64,000 bases of DNA, taken from contig OX459100.1 in the NCBI GenBank assembly GCA_949775045.1, positions 11,477,086 through 11,541,085 of the forward strand, read 5' to 3'. The notes beneath the pieces were generated by a model that saw only the letters and a list, made by a program, of their open reading frames with translations, ran no database searches and was not told where the DNA came from. Position numbers and translations under genes: made by a program. Source of the DNA: Metridium senile (lineage: Eukaryota > Cnidaria > Anthozoa > Actiniaria > Metridiidae). The first letter of the stretch is position 1. Each line of letters begins with the position of its first letter. Positions 22,378 through 55,395 of the stretch are shown piece after piece.

Positions 22378-22448
22378 TTAGCTAGACTTAAACTTGCCGG
22401 GATACGTTAAGAACGGGTAATCCCACAGCTTACTTGATATCCCAAACC
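22378..22448 (-). CDS. FA2H: FA2H exon 5: C-terminus
   Basis: A 71-bp terminal exon, acceptor TTTTCAG|GGTTTGG, restoring the phase left by exon 4. It encodes GFGISSKLWDYPFLTYPGKF then KSS and stop; GFGIS..LWDY..F is the family's C-terminal signature. A minus-strand AATAAA lies about 71 nt past the stop (22302-22307). Confidence 0.9.
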
Positions 22449-25400
22449 CTGAAAACAGGAAAGACAAAAACATTTGATGAAAAAATCACAAACCATACTA
22501 TGGTTTATATTAAAAATTATATTTTAATCAATGATGATAATGATGGTGATGATGATACATGAAACAGTAATAATTTAACAATGGAGATGTGATAATAATG
22601 ATGTTGATGATGATAATGTGATAATAACAATAATGATGATGATGAAACATGAAACGGTAATAATAATAATGAAGATGTGATAATAATGATGATGATGATA
22701 ATGATGATATATGAAATGGTTATTATAATAATAACGGAGATGTATGATGATAATGATGGTGTTGATGACAATAATAATGATAGGGGTTATGGTGATAATG
22801 ATGTTGATATATGTGATGATTAAAATAATGACGATGATAATAATGATACATGAAATGGTAACAATAATAATAATGGATATGTATAATAATGATGATGATG
22901 ATGACAATAATGATGATAATGATGATGATGATGACAATAGTGCTAATTGATATAGCTATTATGATGACCCATTGATGATGATGATGGTGGTAATTGTGAT
23001 GACACAATGATAATAATAGTGATGATAATAATGTTGATGATGACAATGATAATAATGATAGTGGTGATGGTGATAATGATGTTGATGACAATGATAATGA
23101 ATACAAATATTATCCTAGATCCAGACTGTAGGCATTTAATATAAGACTAATCCAACGAAGGGCTAAAGCTTGAAATGTCAGTAAAGTTAAGTCAACATAT
23201 TTTTACGGCCACCGTGTTACAAATGGCATTCTATTTAAAAATAGAATGCCATTTGTAACACGGTGGCCGTAAAAATACCTATCATTTATATCAAACACCA
23301 ACACAGCCTATATTTGTTTACTCGCTAGTTTCCATTTATACAGTAAATCTTACTGACCTTTCTGCTGATCTTCAAAGTGATGTTGTACATGGTATTTCTT
23401 CAAGTTGTGGAAGTAGCTGCCAGGATTGGGCGAGCCATGATGTAGGTAATAGTGAATACAATCATAGAAGATATAGCCCAGTAGACCGCCAGAGAAAACA
23501 GCATATGTGAACCCTGGAGACAGCAAACATCTGAAGAAACTATAGAAACCAAACGCAAAGACAGATGCTCCAACTGGAGGAAATACCAGCCTTGAATTAT
23601 CAAATGGTACCTGGGAAAGTAGGGAATGAATGGATGAATAAATGGATGAACAAATGGGTGAATGATCAAATGGATAAATGAATGAATGGATAAATAAATA
23701 GATGAATGAATGGATAAATGAATGAATGGATAAATGAATGAATGGATAAATGTATGAATGAATGAACGAATGGATAGATGGATGAATGAATTAATGGATG
23801 ATGTGATAAATAAATGGATGAATGAATAAATGGATAAATAAAAAGATGGATGAATAAATGAATGAATGGATAAATAAATGGATGAATGAATAAATGGATA
23901 AATAAATAGACGGATGAATAAATGAATGAATAAATGGATAAATAAATGGATGAATTGATGATTGAATTAATCAATTAATTAAAGGCAGTATGAATGAATG
24001 AATGAATGGATGGTTGGATGGATGCATATATTGTTGGATGAATTGATTCTGATCAATTGACAACTGAATAAGCAAAAATATGTTTTTAAATACATGGATA
24101 AATATAAAACAATGGAACAAAGAAGAAATGAGTGAAGAAATGAGAGGATGAAGAACAAAATTAATAAATCATTAAATTAATACATAAATAGCATTCATTT
24201 TTCACAAATTGTCTGTGTTAGAGTGGTTTTCATCAACCCGTGAAACAAACAAACACAATGAAATTTCACTTAATGAAAACCACTCTATCAAAAAGCAATA
24301 AGAAGAGATTGAATATGAAATAGCTCGTAAAAATAGCAAGGAGCAAATCTATCTGGCAAAATTTAAATGACAGGTTCCCATTTAAATCTGTACTTTCCCA
24401 TTTAAATCTGTACTTATGCAAATCGTGTTGATGTGTGCTAAACACACAGATCAACCAATCAGAGTATATTATTTCTGAAGTGAACTTCTCTGATTGGTTG
24501 ATCTGTGTGTTTAGCACACATCAACACAATTTGCATAAGTACAGATTTAAATGGGAACCTGTTAAGTATAGGATAATGGATGAGCTCCGAGGCTTATTGA
24601 AAATAATGACCGAGCGCGCAGCGCGAGGTCATTATTTGCAATAAGCCGAGGAGCGAGGCCATTATCCCATTTAATACACATTCTCATTGTTTTCGAAGGA
24701 AAACCACTTACTAACAATTCCCAAAGGGTCCATTAACTAAACTATTTTTCTTGTCCGTCCCATGAGACCAATGCTAACAATGTCTTTTGTAACAAGTATC
24801 AAGAAAAAGACATTTCGTTTTTATTTAAACCAAAACTGCCATCGGTTGGTCAGATAGCATACAGCGTTAGGTGTAGGAATTCGAAGGCAGAGATTGCGGG
24901 TTTGAATCTCGTTGGTGTCATTTGATTTTTTCTTTACTTTAAATTCAAGTCTAAGTCTTAAGTCTAAGTTTCATATCTATCAAAGTATCTTTCAAACCTC
25001 GATCTGGATCAAAATAATAACTTCTAGCTCCAAATAATAACCTCTGGTTCCAATTGAGTGACTACAATAATGACCTATGAATAATTAATTCATCAGCCCC
25101 ACTCTTCCCTGCTGAATTCAAAACCCTCCCCAGCTTGAAGATTCTCATAAATAATGACTACTTCGAAACAATGAAAGTGTGTATTAAATAAACATAAGGC
25201 TCTACTAGTAGATACATAAAGGGAATAAAATGCTACAATATTCATGACAGCAGGTAATCTCTCAAGACAATTGTCTCCAGAATAAAAACATGTACGTATT
25301 AAATAAATAATTTATTGATTTCTCTAAAAGGGCATTTTTATATGTGGTACGTCATTAATAATTGACAAAAAATACCCAAAGAAACTCACAATTTGAATAT

Positions 25401-28400
25401 CTGTAAACTCACAAGACTGGATAAAGCAGTAATAATTAATCATTCAGTAATTACTTAAGTGAAAAAATTGATAATCTGAAGCAGTATCTAACAGCTGTAC
25501 AAAATTTTAAATAGTCAATTAAACATGATCTCACAAAGACTAGAGGAAGATTGATAGTAATAATAAGTAATTACTTCAAGTGTAAAGATTGCAACAATGC
25601 ACTATAAAACAGCTGTTAGAATCTTAAATATTCAAACATCACAAAAGACTAGAGAAAGATTGATAGTAATAATAAGTAATTACTTCAAGTGCAAGGATTG
25701 ACAATGAAGCATTATATTTATATATTAGAGTGAAGTCATTTAACCTGTGAAATAGATATTAGACTAATACACCTTAGCAGTCTTATATTCCATTGTTTTC
25801 TTTTGTGTCTATTTGACTATTACACCTTGACTATTTAATTTTGTTTCACGGGTTAAATGTCTTCACTCTAACAGCTGTAATATTAAATAGCCAAACATAA
25901 AGTCTTGTTTTAACTGATGACTGTGGTTTTATAAACAAACTAAATTCATTTTCTTTGTTTGTTATTTTTAATTAATATTAGTCACACACATTCACAGCAA
26001 TTATTGCATAATTAAAAATTGTCTACTTTTAGGCTGATGTACACAATCACTTTGACAGTTGTAAATTGTAATTGTAGTGAAACATATATTTTTTAATGGT
26101 AGACGTTTACTCTTCTTTAGCAGGACTTTAAGTTTAGTTTAATAAACGAGTAGGAGTGTTTTATCAGGATTTAAAACCACTAGGTGAAGCCAAGTGGTTT
26201 TAAACCTGATAAAACACAATCTGCGAGTTTATATTTTAGATATAATTTATTCGCTAAATAGTATAATTTGTATATAATTTTATATATACATTGTATTACT
26301 CATTACCTTATGGTGTTGACCATGAAGAAAGAAATGAAATGTTATCCAAAATGGAGAATCAGGCGATGGCAGCAGATGGAAGAGAAATCGATGCAGACAG
26401 TATTCAACTAACGACCACATGAAACAGCCCAAGATAAACAATGAAGCAAACCAGTAAAACAAGACAGAGAACGGTGGCTTTTCATGGTCAGTGACAAACT
26501 CTTCATTCAAATGTTTGAAGGACATGATGGCCGTGTAAAGGACTACAGGAATCCAGATTATAGGTACCAAGTACCATGGTGTACGGGAAAATATCTCCAT
26601 GAAATCTGATGAGAACAGTCGCAGTGGTCTGTCGACGGGGGAGTGCACCCAGTGGAGGTAGTTGTGGCCTAGTTTGCCGACTTGTGCCAGCATTGGTTTG
26701 CTCCAGTCGACCATGTCCTAATAAATATAAAGCACAGTTAGAGCAAAAGCACTATATCCATGAAAGAAAATCAAATTGTTATTGTGTAATAGTTCTTATT
26801 TAGTCACTATTAGACTTTTAGTCACTATCAAAGACAATTAAAGTTGTAATGAGGTATTGTTTCCTTTTGTATTTTTGTGGTTGATGGATAGTGACTAGAT
26901 AGCCACTAAATAGCAATTATTAGTTAGTAACTATTTTGTTTTTATTTCATGGTTTTATTGTTTTTGCTCTATTGTAGTTACTCCAACAAGAAGTGGAGGT
27001 GTGCTTGAAGGCTGATGTTCTTCAAGGAATTAAGAGCCTTGGTAGTGTTATTTACTAGTTATATTTTATTTCTTCGGCTGTATATGTATTCATTTGCTTG
27101 TTTATTAATTAATTCATCTAATATGTTTTCATTTATTCCCTCATTTATTCTTCTATTCATTTGGTTATTTATTTCTTTATTTGTTCTTTTATTTAATTTT
27201 TTTATTTGTTTATCTAATTTTATTTGTTTATTTGTTTGTTTATTTATTTGTATATTCATGTTTGTTTTGTTTGACGTTTATTTATTTGTTTGTTTATTTA
27301 TTTGTTTATTTATTTGTTTATTTATATTTTAATTGTTTATTTATTTGTTTATTTGTTTATTTATATTTTATTTGTTTATTTATTTGTTTATTTATTTGTA
27401 TATTTATTTGTTTTTTTATTTGTATATTTATTGTTTTTTATTTGTTTATTTATTTGAATATTTGTTTATTTTTTATTTATTTATACTTTATTGTTTATTT
27501 ATTTGTCTCTTTATTTGTTTTTTATTTGTTTATTTATTTATATTTTATTTATTTGTTTGCTTATTTGTGTATTTGTTTAAATATTTTTATGTTTGTTTAT
27601 TTATACATATATATTTATATTTGTTTTTTATTTGCTTACTTATTTGTTTATTTATTTGTTTACTTACATATTTGTTTATTTATATGCAATTTATATGTTT
27701 ATTTACATGTTTATTTATTAATTTATGTAATAAATCTTGTTTATTTGTTTACTTAGAGTACAAACACTAAAAGTGTGCAACATAAATACCACTAAATACT
27801 GCTCAATTATGCAAATTCTTTTGTTCTCTATTGTTTAATCAACACTATTTAGTGGTAAAAAGTACAAAGTATTGCACACTTTTAGTGTTTGTACTCTATG
27901 TAACACGTTATGTATAGATAATAATATACCAACCTCTCTCCATCCATCTACACATACATTATTCAAGTTATCATCATCAATTTTACTTTCCTGAAAAAAA
28001 AAAAAAACATAATTATATATATTACAATTTAACTATAGAGCAAATACAGTTAAACCATGAAATGCAATCTAAGAAAGTACTAACAAATAGTGACTATTGT
28101 GTCACTATTGCCCAACCAGAACATCTTGAGACAAAAGGGTAATGCACAAGAAACATCATTATCCTTAAATTAGTTTGTTTTCTTATTTATTCTGGGTGAA
28201 TAGTAGCAACAATTAGTCATTAAATAGTGACTATTTGTTAGAATTTAGTTAATATTATTTCATGGTTTAACTGCATATAAATTTGCTTTATCACGAAGTG
28301 TCAAAATAACAAGAAAATTAATTAATTTAGGCTACATGTAGATTTTTTTGTCTGAATTTCACAGTTGCGTTCATGCAGCCAATTTTGATGACCATGGCGA

Positions 28401-29553
28401 TGATGCTGATGATGATGATAACAATAATGATGCTGATGATGATGATACCAATAATGATGTTGATGATGATGATGGTAATGATTATCTAATAATTGTTATA
28501 CTAATAATGATGATATGGTGATAATAAATGAAGAAGGGAATGTTTATTATGACAACAATGGTGAAAACAATAATTATGAAGCAAATGATGTTGGATAATG
28601 ATAACAAATTAAATGCTAACTCTAACAACGTATATAATTCATTTTATTTACAATGTATTCATTAAAAGAACCGTTAATTTGTCAATGTCTATAAAGTTTC
28701 CAAACAGCCACGCGACGAATCTCGGCCAATTTGCCTAATTAGCATCAAACGGCGTCGTTTTCCAAATTATACAAAATTCAACAATTTACAACAAGTTTGT
28801 TTTGAAATATTCAAATAAAACAATTTAGCAAATCCTTTGATAATTCATTATCTTAAATTTGTAAATAATTGAGAAAAACCATATGATAGTCTTCTCTTAT
28901 TATTCAAACGATCGTTCGATCTCAAGTGCACTCGTTTCGTGGAAATATATTCAGCTCAGATTACAAAACAACTCGCCCGGAATTTCCCAACCAAAACGGC
29001 ATCTTACAAAGCATTTTTTCTACATATTTCAAAAACTTCATGGGTTTTGCTTGGATTTTCTAATTCAGTGCAAGTCATTTATAATTTACAGGGTGATTTG
29101 AGGATCAGATAAAAACAGTTTTTCAACATTTAGGAGTAAAGTTCATCGACGGATCAATTGCTGTAAAAAGAAATTATTTTTCTTGTTGAAATCGCGAGCT
29201 TTCTCACATCAGTGCACCGTTATCTCAACAGTACATACCTTTTCTTTAAGCTTGCCAATGTAGTATTTATGTAACCAGCCGTAAGCTATTTTACTATGTT
29301 TGTGTACTTTTTCGTCACTCATTGTGTTGGTCACATCTTGGCCGGAGTTATTCAGCAAAATGTCCTTCCCCCCTGGGTGACGTTCTATGAAATCACTAAT
29401 ATTGTAAACTTTTCCTCCGTGAATAACCCATGCGTCTCCTTCGTTGTTGTGGCGTGTAACTTCTTCAAGTGAAAAGCTTGTCTCTTCACGTTCTGCTTGT
29501 CGTACATCCTCCATTTTGTGATGATGGTTCGATCCACGGGTTATGTCATGCAT
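22378..29553 (-). CDS. FA2H: Fatty acid 2-hydroxylase, complete, 5 exons
   Basis: Exons on the minus strand: 29553-29239, 27990-27934, 26717-26307, 23610-23358, 22448-22378. All introns are GT-AG and the joined frame is 368 aa, close to the usual length of about 372. Residues 1-105 form a cytochrome b5 domain with the heme-binding HPGG (His59) and His86. Exon 2 is a 19-residue linker. Residues 125-361 form the membrane hydroxylase with all di-metal histidine boxes: HRFLFH (233-238), HFFLHGQHH (252-260), HYYLH (314-318), HVQHH (335-339). Members of this family add a 2-hydroxyl group to fatty acids in the endoplasmic reticulum, taking electrons through the b5 domain, for 2-hydroxy-sphingolipid synthesis. 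Met1 (29553) or Met14 (29514) could be the start; neither changes the domain. The gene lies head to head with AARS and is probably co-expressed at some basal level. Confidence 0.95.
22535..23100. repeat. ATG/ATA trinucleotide-rich repeat in FA2H intron 4
   Basis: GATGAT/AATAAT units with repeated GATGATACATGAAACGGTAA-like segments near 22550, 22640 and 22700. The long minus-strand frames are composition artefacts. Confidence 0.9.
23140..23345. mobile_element. Dispersed CGACGAAGGGCTAAAGC repeat, copy 1
   Basis: CAACGAAGGGCTAAAGCTTG, AAATGTCAGTAAAGTTAAGT and CAACAT are followed by the 80-bp palindrome (23198-23277) and then ATCATTTATATCAAACACC and CGCTAGTTTCCATT. The same order of blocks recurs at 38643-38878 (partly inverted) and 48575-48815. 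Unclassified; inside FA2H intron 4. Confidence 0.7.
23198..23277. repeat. Perfect 80-bp palindrome
   Basis: 39-nt arms (TATTTTTACGGCCACCGTGT, then TACAAATGGCATTCTATTT) are exact complements across a two-base spacer. Such symmetry without mismatches implies recent formation or repair from one arm. It contains TTACGG...GTGTTACAAAT, which borders the dispersed repeat elsewhere. Confidence 0.95.
23358..23610 (-). CDS. FA2H: FA2H exon 4: second hydroxylase half
   Basis: 84 codons plus one base (residues 262-345), acceptor TTTCCCAG|GTACCA, donor AGAAAG|GTCAGT. VPFDNSRLVFPP opens the exon; two further membrane segments follow, then HYYLHH and HVQHHFE, the last two histidine boxes. Confidence 0.95.
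23625..24015. repeat. GAAT/GGAT/AAAT tetranucleotide array
   Basis: Diverged GAATGAATGGATAAAT units in FA2H intron 3. The minus-strand frame (Ile/His/Pro/Phe-rich) is repeat-derived. Confidence 0.93.
24220..24288. mobile_element. Short foldback
   Basis: TAGAGTGGTTTTCAT is inverted at ATGAAAACCACTCTA. The loop includes CAACCCGTGAAACAAACAAA. Confidence 0.65.
24371..24561. mobile_element. Foldback with ~75-bp arms
   Basis: CAGGTTCCCATTTAAATCTG pairs with its complement at the right end. Further in, TGTTGATGTGTGCTAAACAC and ACAGATCAACCAATCAGA are exactly inverted, around a centre with CTGAAGTGAACTT. The left arm carries a second TTCCCATTTAAATCTGTACT, absent from the right. FA2H intron 3. Confidence 0.88.
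24572..24666. mobile_element. Foldback with GCGCGCAGCGCG centre
   Basis: GATAATGGATGAGCTCCGAG, GCTTATTG is inverted at CAATAAGCCGAGGAGCGAGG, CCATTATC. AATAATGACC and GGTCATTATT form inner arms around GAGCGCGCAGCGCGA. Confidence 0.82.
24836..24905 (+). mobile_element. tRNA-like SINE head
   Basis: Starts CCATCGGTTGGTCAGATAGC (A-box-like) and carries GGGTTTGAATCTC (a one-base-off B box), then a T-rich tail. The shared CCATCGGTTG start and box spacing link it to the minus-strand copy at 13340-13432. Stem pairing is poor, so it is not called as a functional tRNA. Confidence 0.6.
25725..25871. mobile_element. Foldback element
   Basis: TTAGAGTGAAGTCATTTAAC, CTGTGAAAT is inverted at TTTCACGGGTTAAATG, TCTTCACTCTAA. 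Internal GACTAATACACCTT and TGACTATTACACCTTGACTA are direct repeats. FA2H intron 3. Confidence 0.8.
26157..26216. mobile_element. Palindrome end of the ~270-bp repeat family
   Basis: TGTTTTATCAGGATTTAAAA, CCACT pairs with AAGTGGTTTTAAACCTGATAAAACA. AGTTTAATAAACGAGTAGGA just before it matches the ends of the fuller copies at 37885-38145 and 47555-47850. Confidence 0.75.
26307..26717 (-). CDS. FA2H: FA2H exon 3: first hydroxylase half
   Basis: 137 codons (residues 125-261), acceptor TTATTAG|GACATG, donor CATAAG|GTAATG. Starts DMVDWSKPM, as hydroxylase domains of this family do, contains the first transmembrane pair, and ends in HGQHHK with the HRFLFH and HFFLHGQHH metal boxes. Confidence 0.95.
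27120..27756. repeat. TTTA/TTTG tetranucleotide array
   Basis: ATTTGTTTATTTATTTG-type sequence in FA2H intron 2. The plus-strand frames are Leu/Phe/Cys/Ile/Tyr-rich repeat artefacts. A GAGTAC MITE abuts its right end. Confidence 0.95.
27754..27898. mobile_element. MITE, GAGTAC family, copy 2
   Basis: TA|GAGTACAAACACTAAAAG ... TTTTAGTGTTTGTACTC|TA. About 141 bp between the TA duplications, in reverse orientation to copy 3 by its internal TAGTGGT blocks. It lies 35 bp downstream of FA2H exon 2, inside intron 2. Confidence 0.9.
27934..27990 (-). CDS. FA2H: FA2H exon 2: linker
   Basis: A 57-bp exon, phase 0 at both ends, with acceptor TTTTTTCAG|GAAAG and donor GAGAG|GTTGG. It encodes ESKIDDDNLNNVCVDGWRE, an acidic linker between the b5 and hydroxylase domains. 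Assigned from splice sites and frame continuity; the peptide itself is poorly conserved. Confidence 0.78.
28385..28505. repeat. GAT trinucleotide repeat in FA2H intron 1
   Basis: GATGATGATGATACCAATAA-type units; no coding meaning. Confidence 0.85.
29239..29553 (-). CDS. FA2H: FA2H exon 1: cytochrome b5 domain
   Basis: 105 codons, ending in phase 0 at AAAG|GTATGT. Heme ligands are His59 in HPGG and His86 in KHSK. A His-rich stretch (residues 10-12) precedes Met14, the alternative start. The ligand spacing is that of b5 domains fused to hydroxylases. Confidence 0.93.
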
Positions 29554-29863
29554 AGAGGCCTGGTACTAGTTGCAACTTCGGGCTCTTTTCCGAGACAGAA
29601 TCGACATTGATACACATCAATAAATTATAACTTAAGAATCTTATCTCTTTAAAATTAGGATTTGTAACTATTTTAAGCTAGTAATTTTAATATTCTCACT
29701 TTTAAGTTAAAATAAGAAGGAAAGTTCGGACAATAATCAAGATAATCAGTAAAAATATATTTAATTGAAAACAGATGTCGATCGATAATTTCTCGGAAAT
29801 CTTCTGACCAGCGGACTCCCCAAACAACCCGATTTCATCAGAATTTTTTTTTGCTGAGTGTAT
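29554..29863. promoter_or_regulatory. Shared FA2H/AARS divergent promoter region
   Basis: Only about 310 bp separates the FA2H start (minus) from the first AARS ATG (plus). Both 5'UTRs and any core promoters must fit here unless an upstream exon exists. I see no convincing TATA box. A bidirectional promoter is inferred from geometry alone. Confidence 0.6.
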
Positions 29864-52314
<22,451 letters not shown>

Positions 52315-52419
52315 GTACGAATAATCTTCTGTCTTTTTTAATAACTAACAACAACAAACACACACAAAATTTACAATGAAAGAGTGCCACAATAAATGTG
52401 ACACACGAGAAGACATTTC

Positions 52420-52925
52420 ATTTATTCATTTATTTAATTGTTCATTCATTTATTTATTTAATCATTCATCCATTTTTTCATTAGTTTGTTCATTTGTTCA
52501 TTCCTTCATCCATATATTTCTTCCTTCATTTATTTAATCATTCTTCCATTTCTTCATTCGTCCATTCGTTCATTAGTTTGTTCATTTATTTATTGTTACA
52601 TTGTTCATTTCATTTTATTTATTTAATCATTCACTCATTCATTCATCCATCCATTTTTTTTATTTCTTTGTTCGTTCATCCATCCATCCATATATTCTTT
52701 ATTCATTTATTATTTTATCCGTCCATCTAGTTATCTATTATTATGCACATCTGTTCATTCGTTTTTTTATTCATTGATTCTTCATCCATGCAGTCATTGT
52801 TTTGGACATCCTTTCATCCATCCATCTGTTCGTTCGTGCATTCAATTATTCATCCGTTCATTCATGCATTCATTTATTCGTTCGTTCTTTCGTTCGTTTA
52901 TTCTTTTTTTTATTTTATTCGATTT
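52420..52925. repeat. CATT/TTTA/CATC array after the last AARS exon
   Basis: Irregular CATTTATT, CATCCATC and GTTCGTTC units. It starts about 100 bp after the exon 16 donor. Frames across it are artefacts. Confidence 0.9.
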
Positions 52926-53599
52926 ATTTGAGTTTTGGTTTTTCTTTGTGCTTCATATTTCACGTCTAATCACCGGAACAAGTATCGTCCGAATTGAGTT
53001 AAACACTTTTTACACGATACAAAAAATATAATAGTTTCTTTAAAACGTAATCAGTTAGACCTTGGATTGCATGACAGCTGGTAGAATTAGGACTAATATC
53101 ACTTTGAAATTATTAGATACCCATTGAGCATAAAAGCTGTATTTAAAATAAAATGATAATCTGCATGGAATAGTCATTGCGTCTAACAGTTATTGTTATT
53201 ATTGTTGTCTTTTAAATTTTAATAATCTTTTAATTAAATCAGTTAGATCTTTGGTAGGCAGCTGTTAAAGTTAGGACTAATAACACTTAGGAAAAGCAAT
53301 AGGAAAAGTGGGTGTGAAATTGGACTTCATTGAAAACCATTAAGTTTCAAGGACACCGTTATTACTTCCACCGCCGATCAAAATGAAATATCAAAGAGCT
53401 TTGGATAACATTTTGAATTTTAGATTTGGAAAATAGTGAAAACATATGTCACTTGTTATCAATGTGTCATTCTGTGATGTACACCTGGTCTTGTGTGCAA
53501 TGTGTTTACGCTCTTCTTGATTTAAGCTTTTGGAGTTATTTAGGCTCAAGTTAGAGTTAAAAAAAAAAAAAAATTGGAGAAGAGCTGAGCCAGGTGTGA

Positions 53600-54333
53600 A
53601 AAAAGGTGAAAAGAGAATCGATTAGAATCGAAGAGAACAAAACAAAATCGAAGAGAACAGAACAGAAGAGAAGAGAGCAGTGCAGAAGAGAACAGAAGAG
53701 AACAGAAGAGAACAGAAGAAAACAGAAGAGAACAGAAGAAAACAGAAGAGAACAGAAGAAAACAGAAGAGAACAGAGCAGTAGAGAACAGAGGAGAAGAG
53801 AACAGAGGAGAACAGAACAGAAGAGAAGAGAACAGAAGAGAACAGAAGAGAACAGAAGAAAACAGAAGAGCACAGAAGAAAACAGAAGAGAACAGAAGAA
53901 AACAGAAGAGAACAGAGCAGTAGAGAACAGAGCAGTAGAGAACAGAGGAGAAGAGAACAGAGAAGAACAGAACAGAAGAGAACAGAAGAGAACAGAAGAG
54001 AACAGAAGAGAACAGAAGAGAACAGAACAGAACAGAAGATAACAGAAGAGAACAGAAGAGAGCAGAGCAGAGCAGAGCAGAGCAGAGCAGAGCAGAGCAG
54101 AGCAGAGCAGAGCAGAGCAGAGCAGAGCAGAGCAGAGCAGAGCAGAGCAGAGCAGAGCAGAGCAGAGCAGAGCAGAGCAGAGCAGAGCAGAGCAGAGCAG
54201 AGCAGAGCAGAGCAGAGCAGAGCAGAGCAGAGCAGAGCAGAGCAGAGCAGAGCAGAGCAGAGCAGAGCAGAGCAGAGCAGAGCAGAGCAGAGCAGAGCAG
54301 AGCAGAGCAGAGCAGAGCAGAGCAGAGCAGAGC
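53600..54333. repeat. AGAAC/AGAAG then (AGAGC)n array of unit 1
   Basis: Mixed AGAACAGAAG units to about 54058, then a pure (AGAGC)n run of about 54 copies that stops at the receptor ATG. No unique sequence lies between repeat and start codon, unlike units 2 and 3. Long frames on both strands (Leu/Cys/Ser/Ala on minus, Arg/Glu/Gln on plus) are artefacts. Confidence 0.96.
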
Positions 54334-55299
54334 ATGAATTCTACATCAGCAAGAAATTATTCTGAATGCTTTCCTTTAAGAACTGAAAATATATACGTCG
54401 CAAATACACTAACGTACGAATACTTTATAGTGGTCGTGGTAATATTCAACGCGGTGATTGCTTGTATATCAATATGTAGCAATACAATGGTGATCGTGAC
54501 TATCTTAAAGACACCTTCACTAAGAACGCCTTCTAATATATTACTAGTAGGCCTATCATTCACTGATCTTGCCGTCGGCGTTCTCTCCCAGCCGTCCTTC
54601 TGTCTGTACAAGTATTCTGAGCTCAGTCAAGACGTCACGCTGTTTTGCACTAGTGGGATGGTGTTTTTATTTAGTACTCTACCTTTTACCGCGGTGTCGT
54701 TCTTATTGGTCAGCGCCATCATCACTGATAGATTCCTAGCTGTCGTGTTACATCTGAGATATCAAGAGCTTGTCACGCAATTTTGCGTTGCTGTAGCCGT
54801 GACTGGGGCTTGGATTGCTGGACTTATATTTACATTCTACACTGGCTACTTTTATAACCATGTTGCTACGTTCGTATTCAACATTATCTTGGTTATTTCG
54901 CTGTTTTCTATTGACGTAGCGTTCGTTGTCAAGATATCTCTTGTTATTCGACATCATTCGATTCAAATCCACTCCCAAATGCAAGCTGCTCAGGAGAGTA
55001 ACGCGAGTCACGCAACACTACCCAATATCAGGAAATCTGTACGCATTGTCTATCTTGTGATATTGGCGTTTCTCTTCTGTTATGTACCTTACGGGGTGAT
55101 GAGGAGCGCTATTGAATTATTACCGCACCATTTAAAGTTCTCCACTCTAACACGTATCTGTTTTTCATTGTCCGAGAGTCTTATAATGTCAAATGGCATC
55201 TTGAATCCCTTGATATACTTCTGGCGAATCAACGGAATGAGAAACGCTTCGATTAGACTTTTGAAAAAACTGCGGTGTTCTGGGAATGATGTTAATTAA
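54334..55299 (+). CDS. Rhodopsin-class GPCR, array copy 1
   Basis: Intact, intronless, 321 aa. Seen: N-glycosylation sites NST (2) and NYS (8); Asn50 in TM1; LSFTDLA with Asp78 in TM2; DRF (132-134) in place of DRY, followed by LAVVLHLRYQELVT; Trp160 in TM4; CYVP (249-252) in TM6; NPLIY (291-295) in TM7, then FWRINGMRNASIR as helix 8. No cysteine in ECL2. The DRFLA..LHLRYQELVT and NPLIYFWR signatures are those of the large receptor expansions in anthozoans, often labelled adenosine- or melanocortin-like; the ligand is unknown. About 93% identical to copy 2 (23 differences by eye). Cys151 and Ala162 differ from both other copies (Arg, Phe). The ATG directly follows the (AGAGC)n array. Confidence 0.94.
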   Translation: MNSTSARNYSECFPLRTENIYVANTLTYEYFIVVVVIFNAVIACISICSNTMVIVTILKTPSLRTPSNILLVGLSFTDLAVGVLSQPSFCLYKYSELSQDVTLFCTSGMVFLFSTLPFTAVSFLLVSAIITDRFLAVVLHLRYQELVTQFCVAVAVTGAWIAGLIFTFYTGYFYNHVATFVFNIILVISLFSIDVAFVVKISLVIRHHSIQIHSQMQAAQESNASHATLPNIRKSVRIVYLVILAFLFCYVPYGVMRSAIELLPHHLKFSTLTRICFSLSESLIMSNGILNPLIYFWRINGMRNASIRLLKKLRCSGNDVN

Positions 55300-55339
55300 T
55301 CAACTTTGTCGTCGTAATCTTCATAAGTCATAAGCATTG

Positions 55340-55351
55340 AATTGTGGATTG

Positions 55352-55384
<33 letters not shown>

Positions 55385-55395
55385 ACACCATCACC
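55340..55395. repeat. ATC trinucleotide run
   Basis: (CAT)n run in the 3' block of unit 1; equivalent runs occur at about 57555-57600 and 62813-62830. Confidence 0.9.

Noticed and set aside
24836..24905. Functional tRNA gene (plus strand)
   Set aside because: A and B boxes are present but degenerate and stems do not form.
27181..27770. 145- to 191-codon Phe/Leu/Tyr/Cys frames as membrane proteins
   Set aside because: TTTA/TTTG tetranucleotide repeat in FA2H intron 2.
53622..54335. 237-codon minus frame (Leu-Cys-Ser-Ala) and plus frames (Arg-Glu-Gln) over the purine arrays
   Set aside because: Pentanucleotide repeats stay open in all frames that lack a stop triplet; composition artefact. 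The same holds for 55982-56486 and 60901-61500.
54357..54611. 84-codon minus frames opposite each receptor (also 56558-56812 and 61583-61837)
   Set aside because: Antisense shadows of the receptor genes; present in all three only because the sense strand is conserved.
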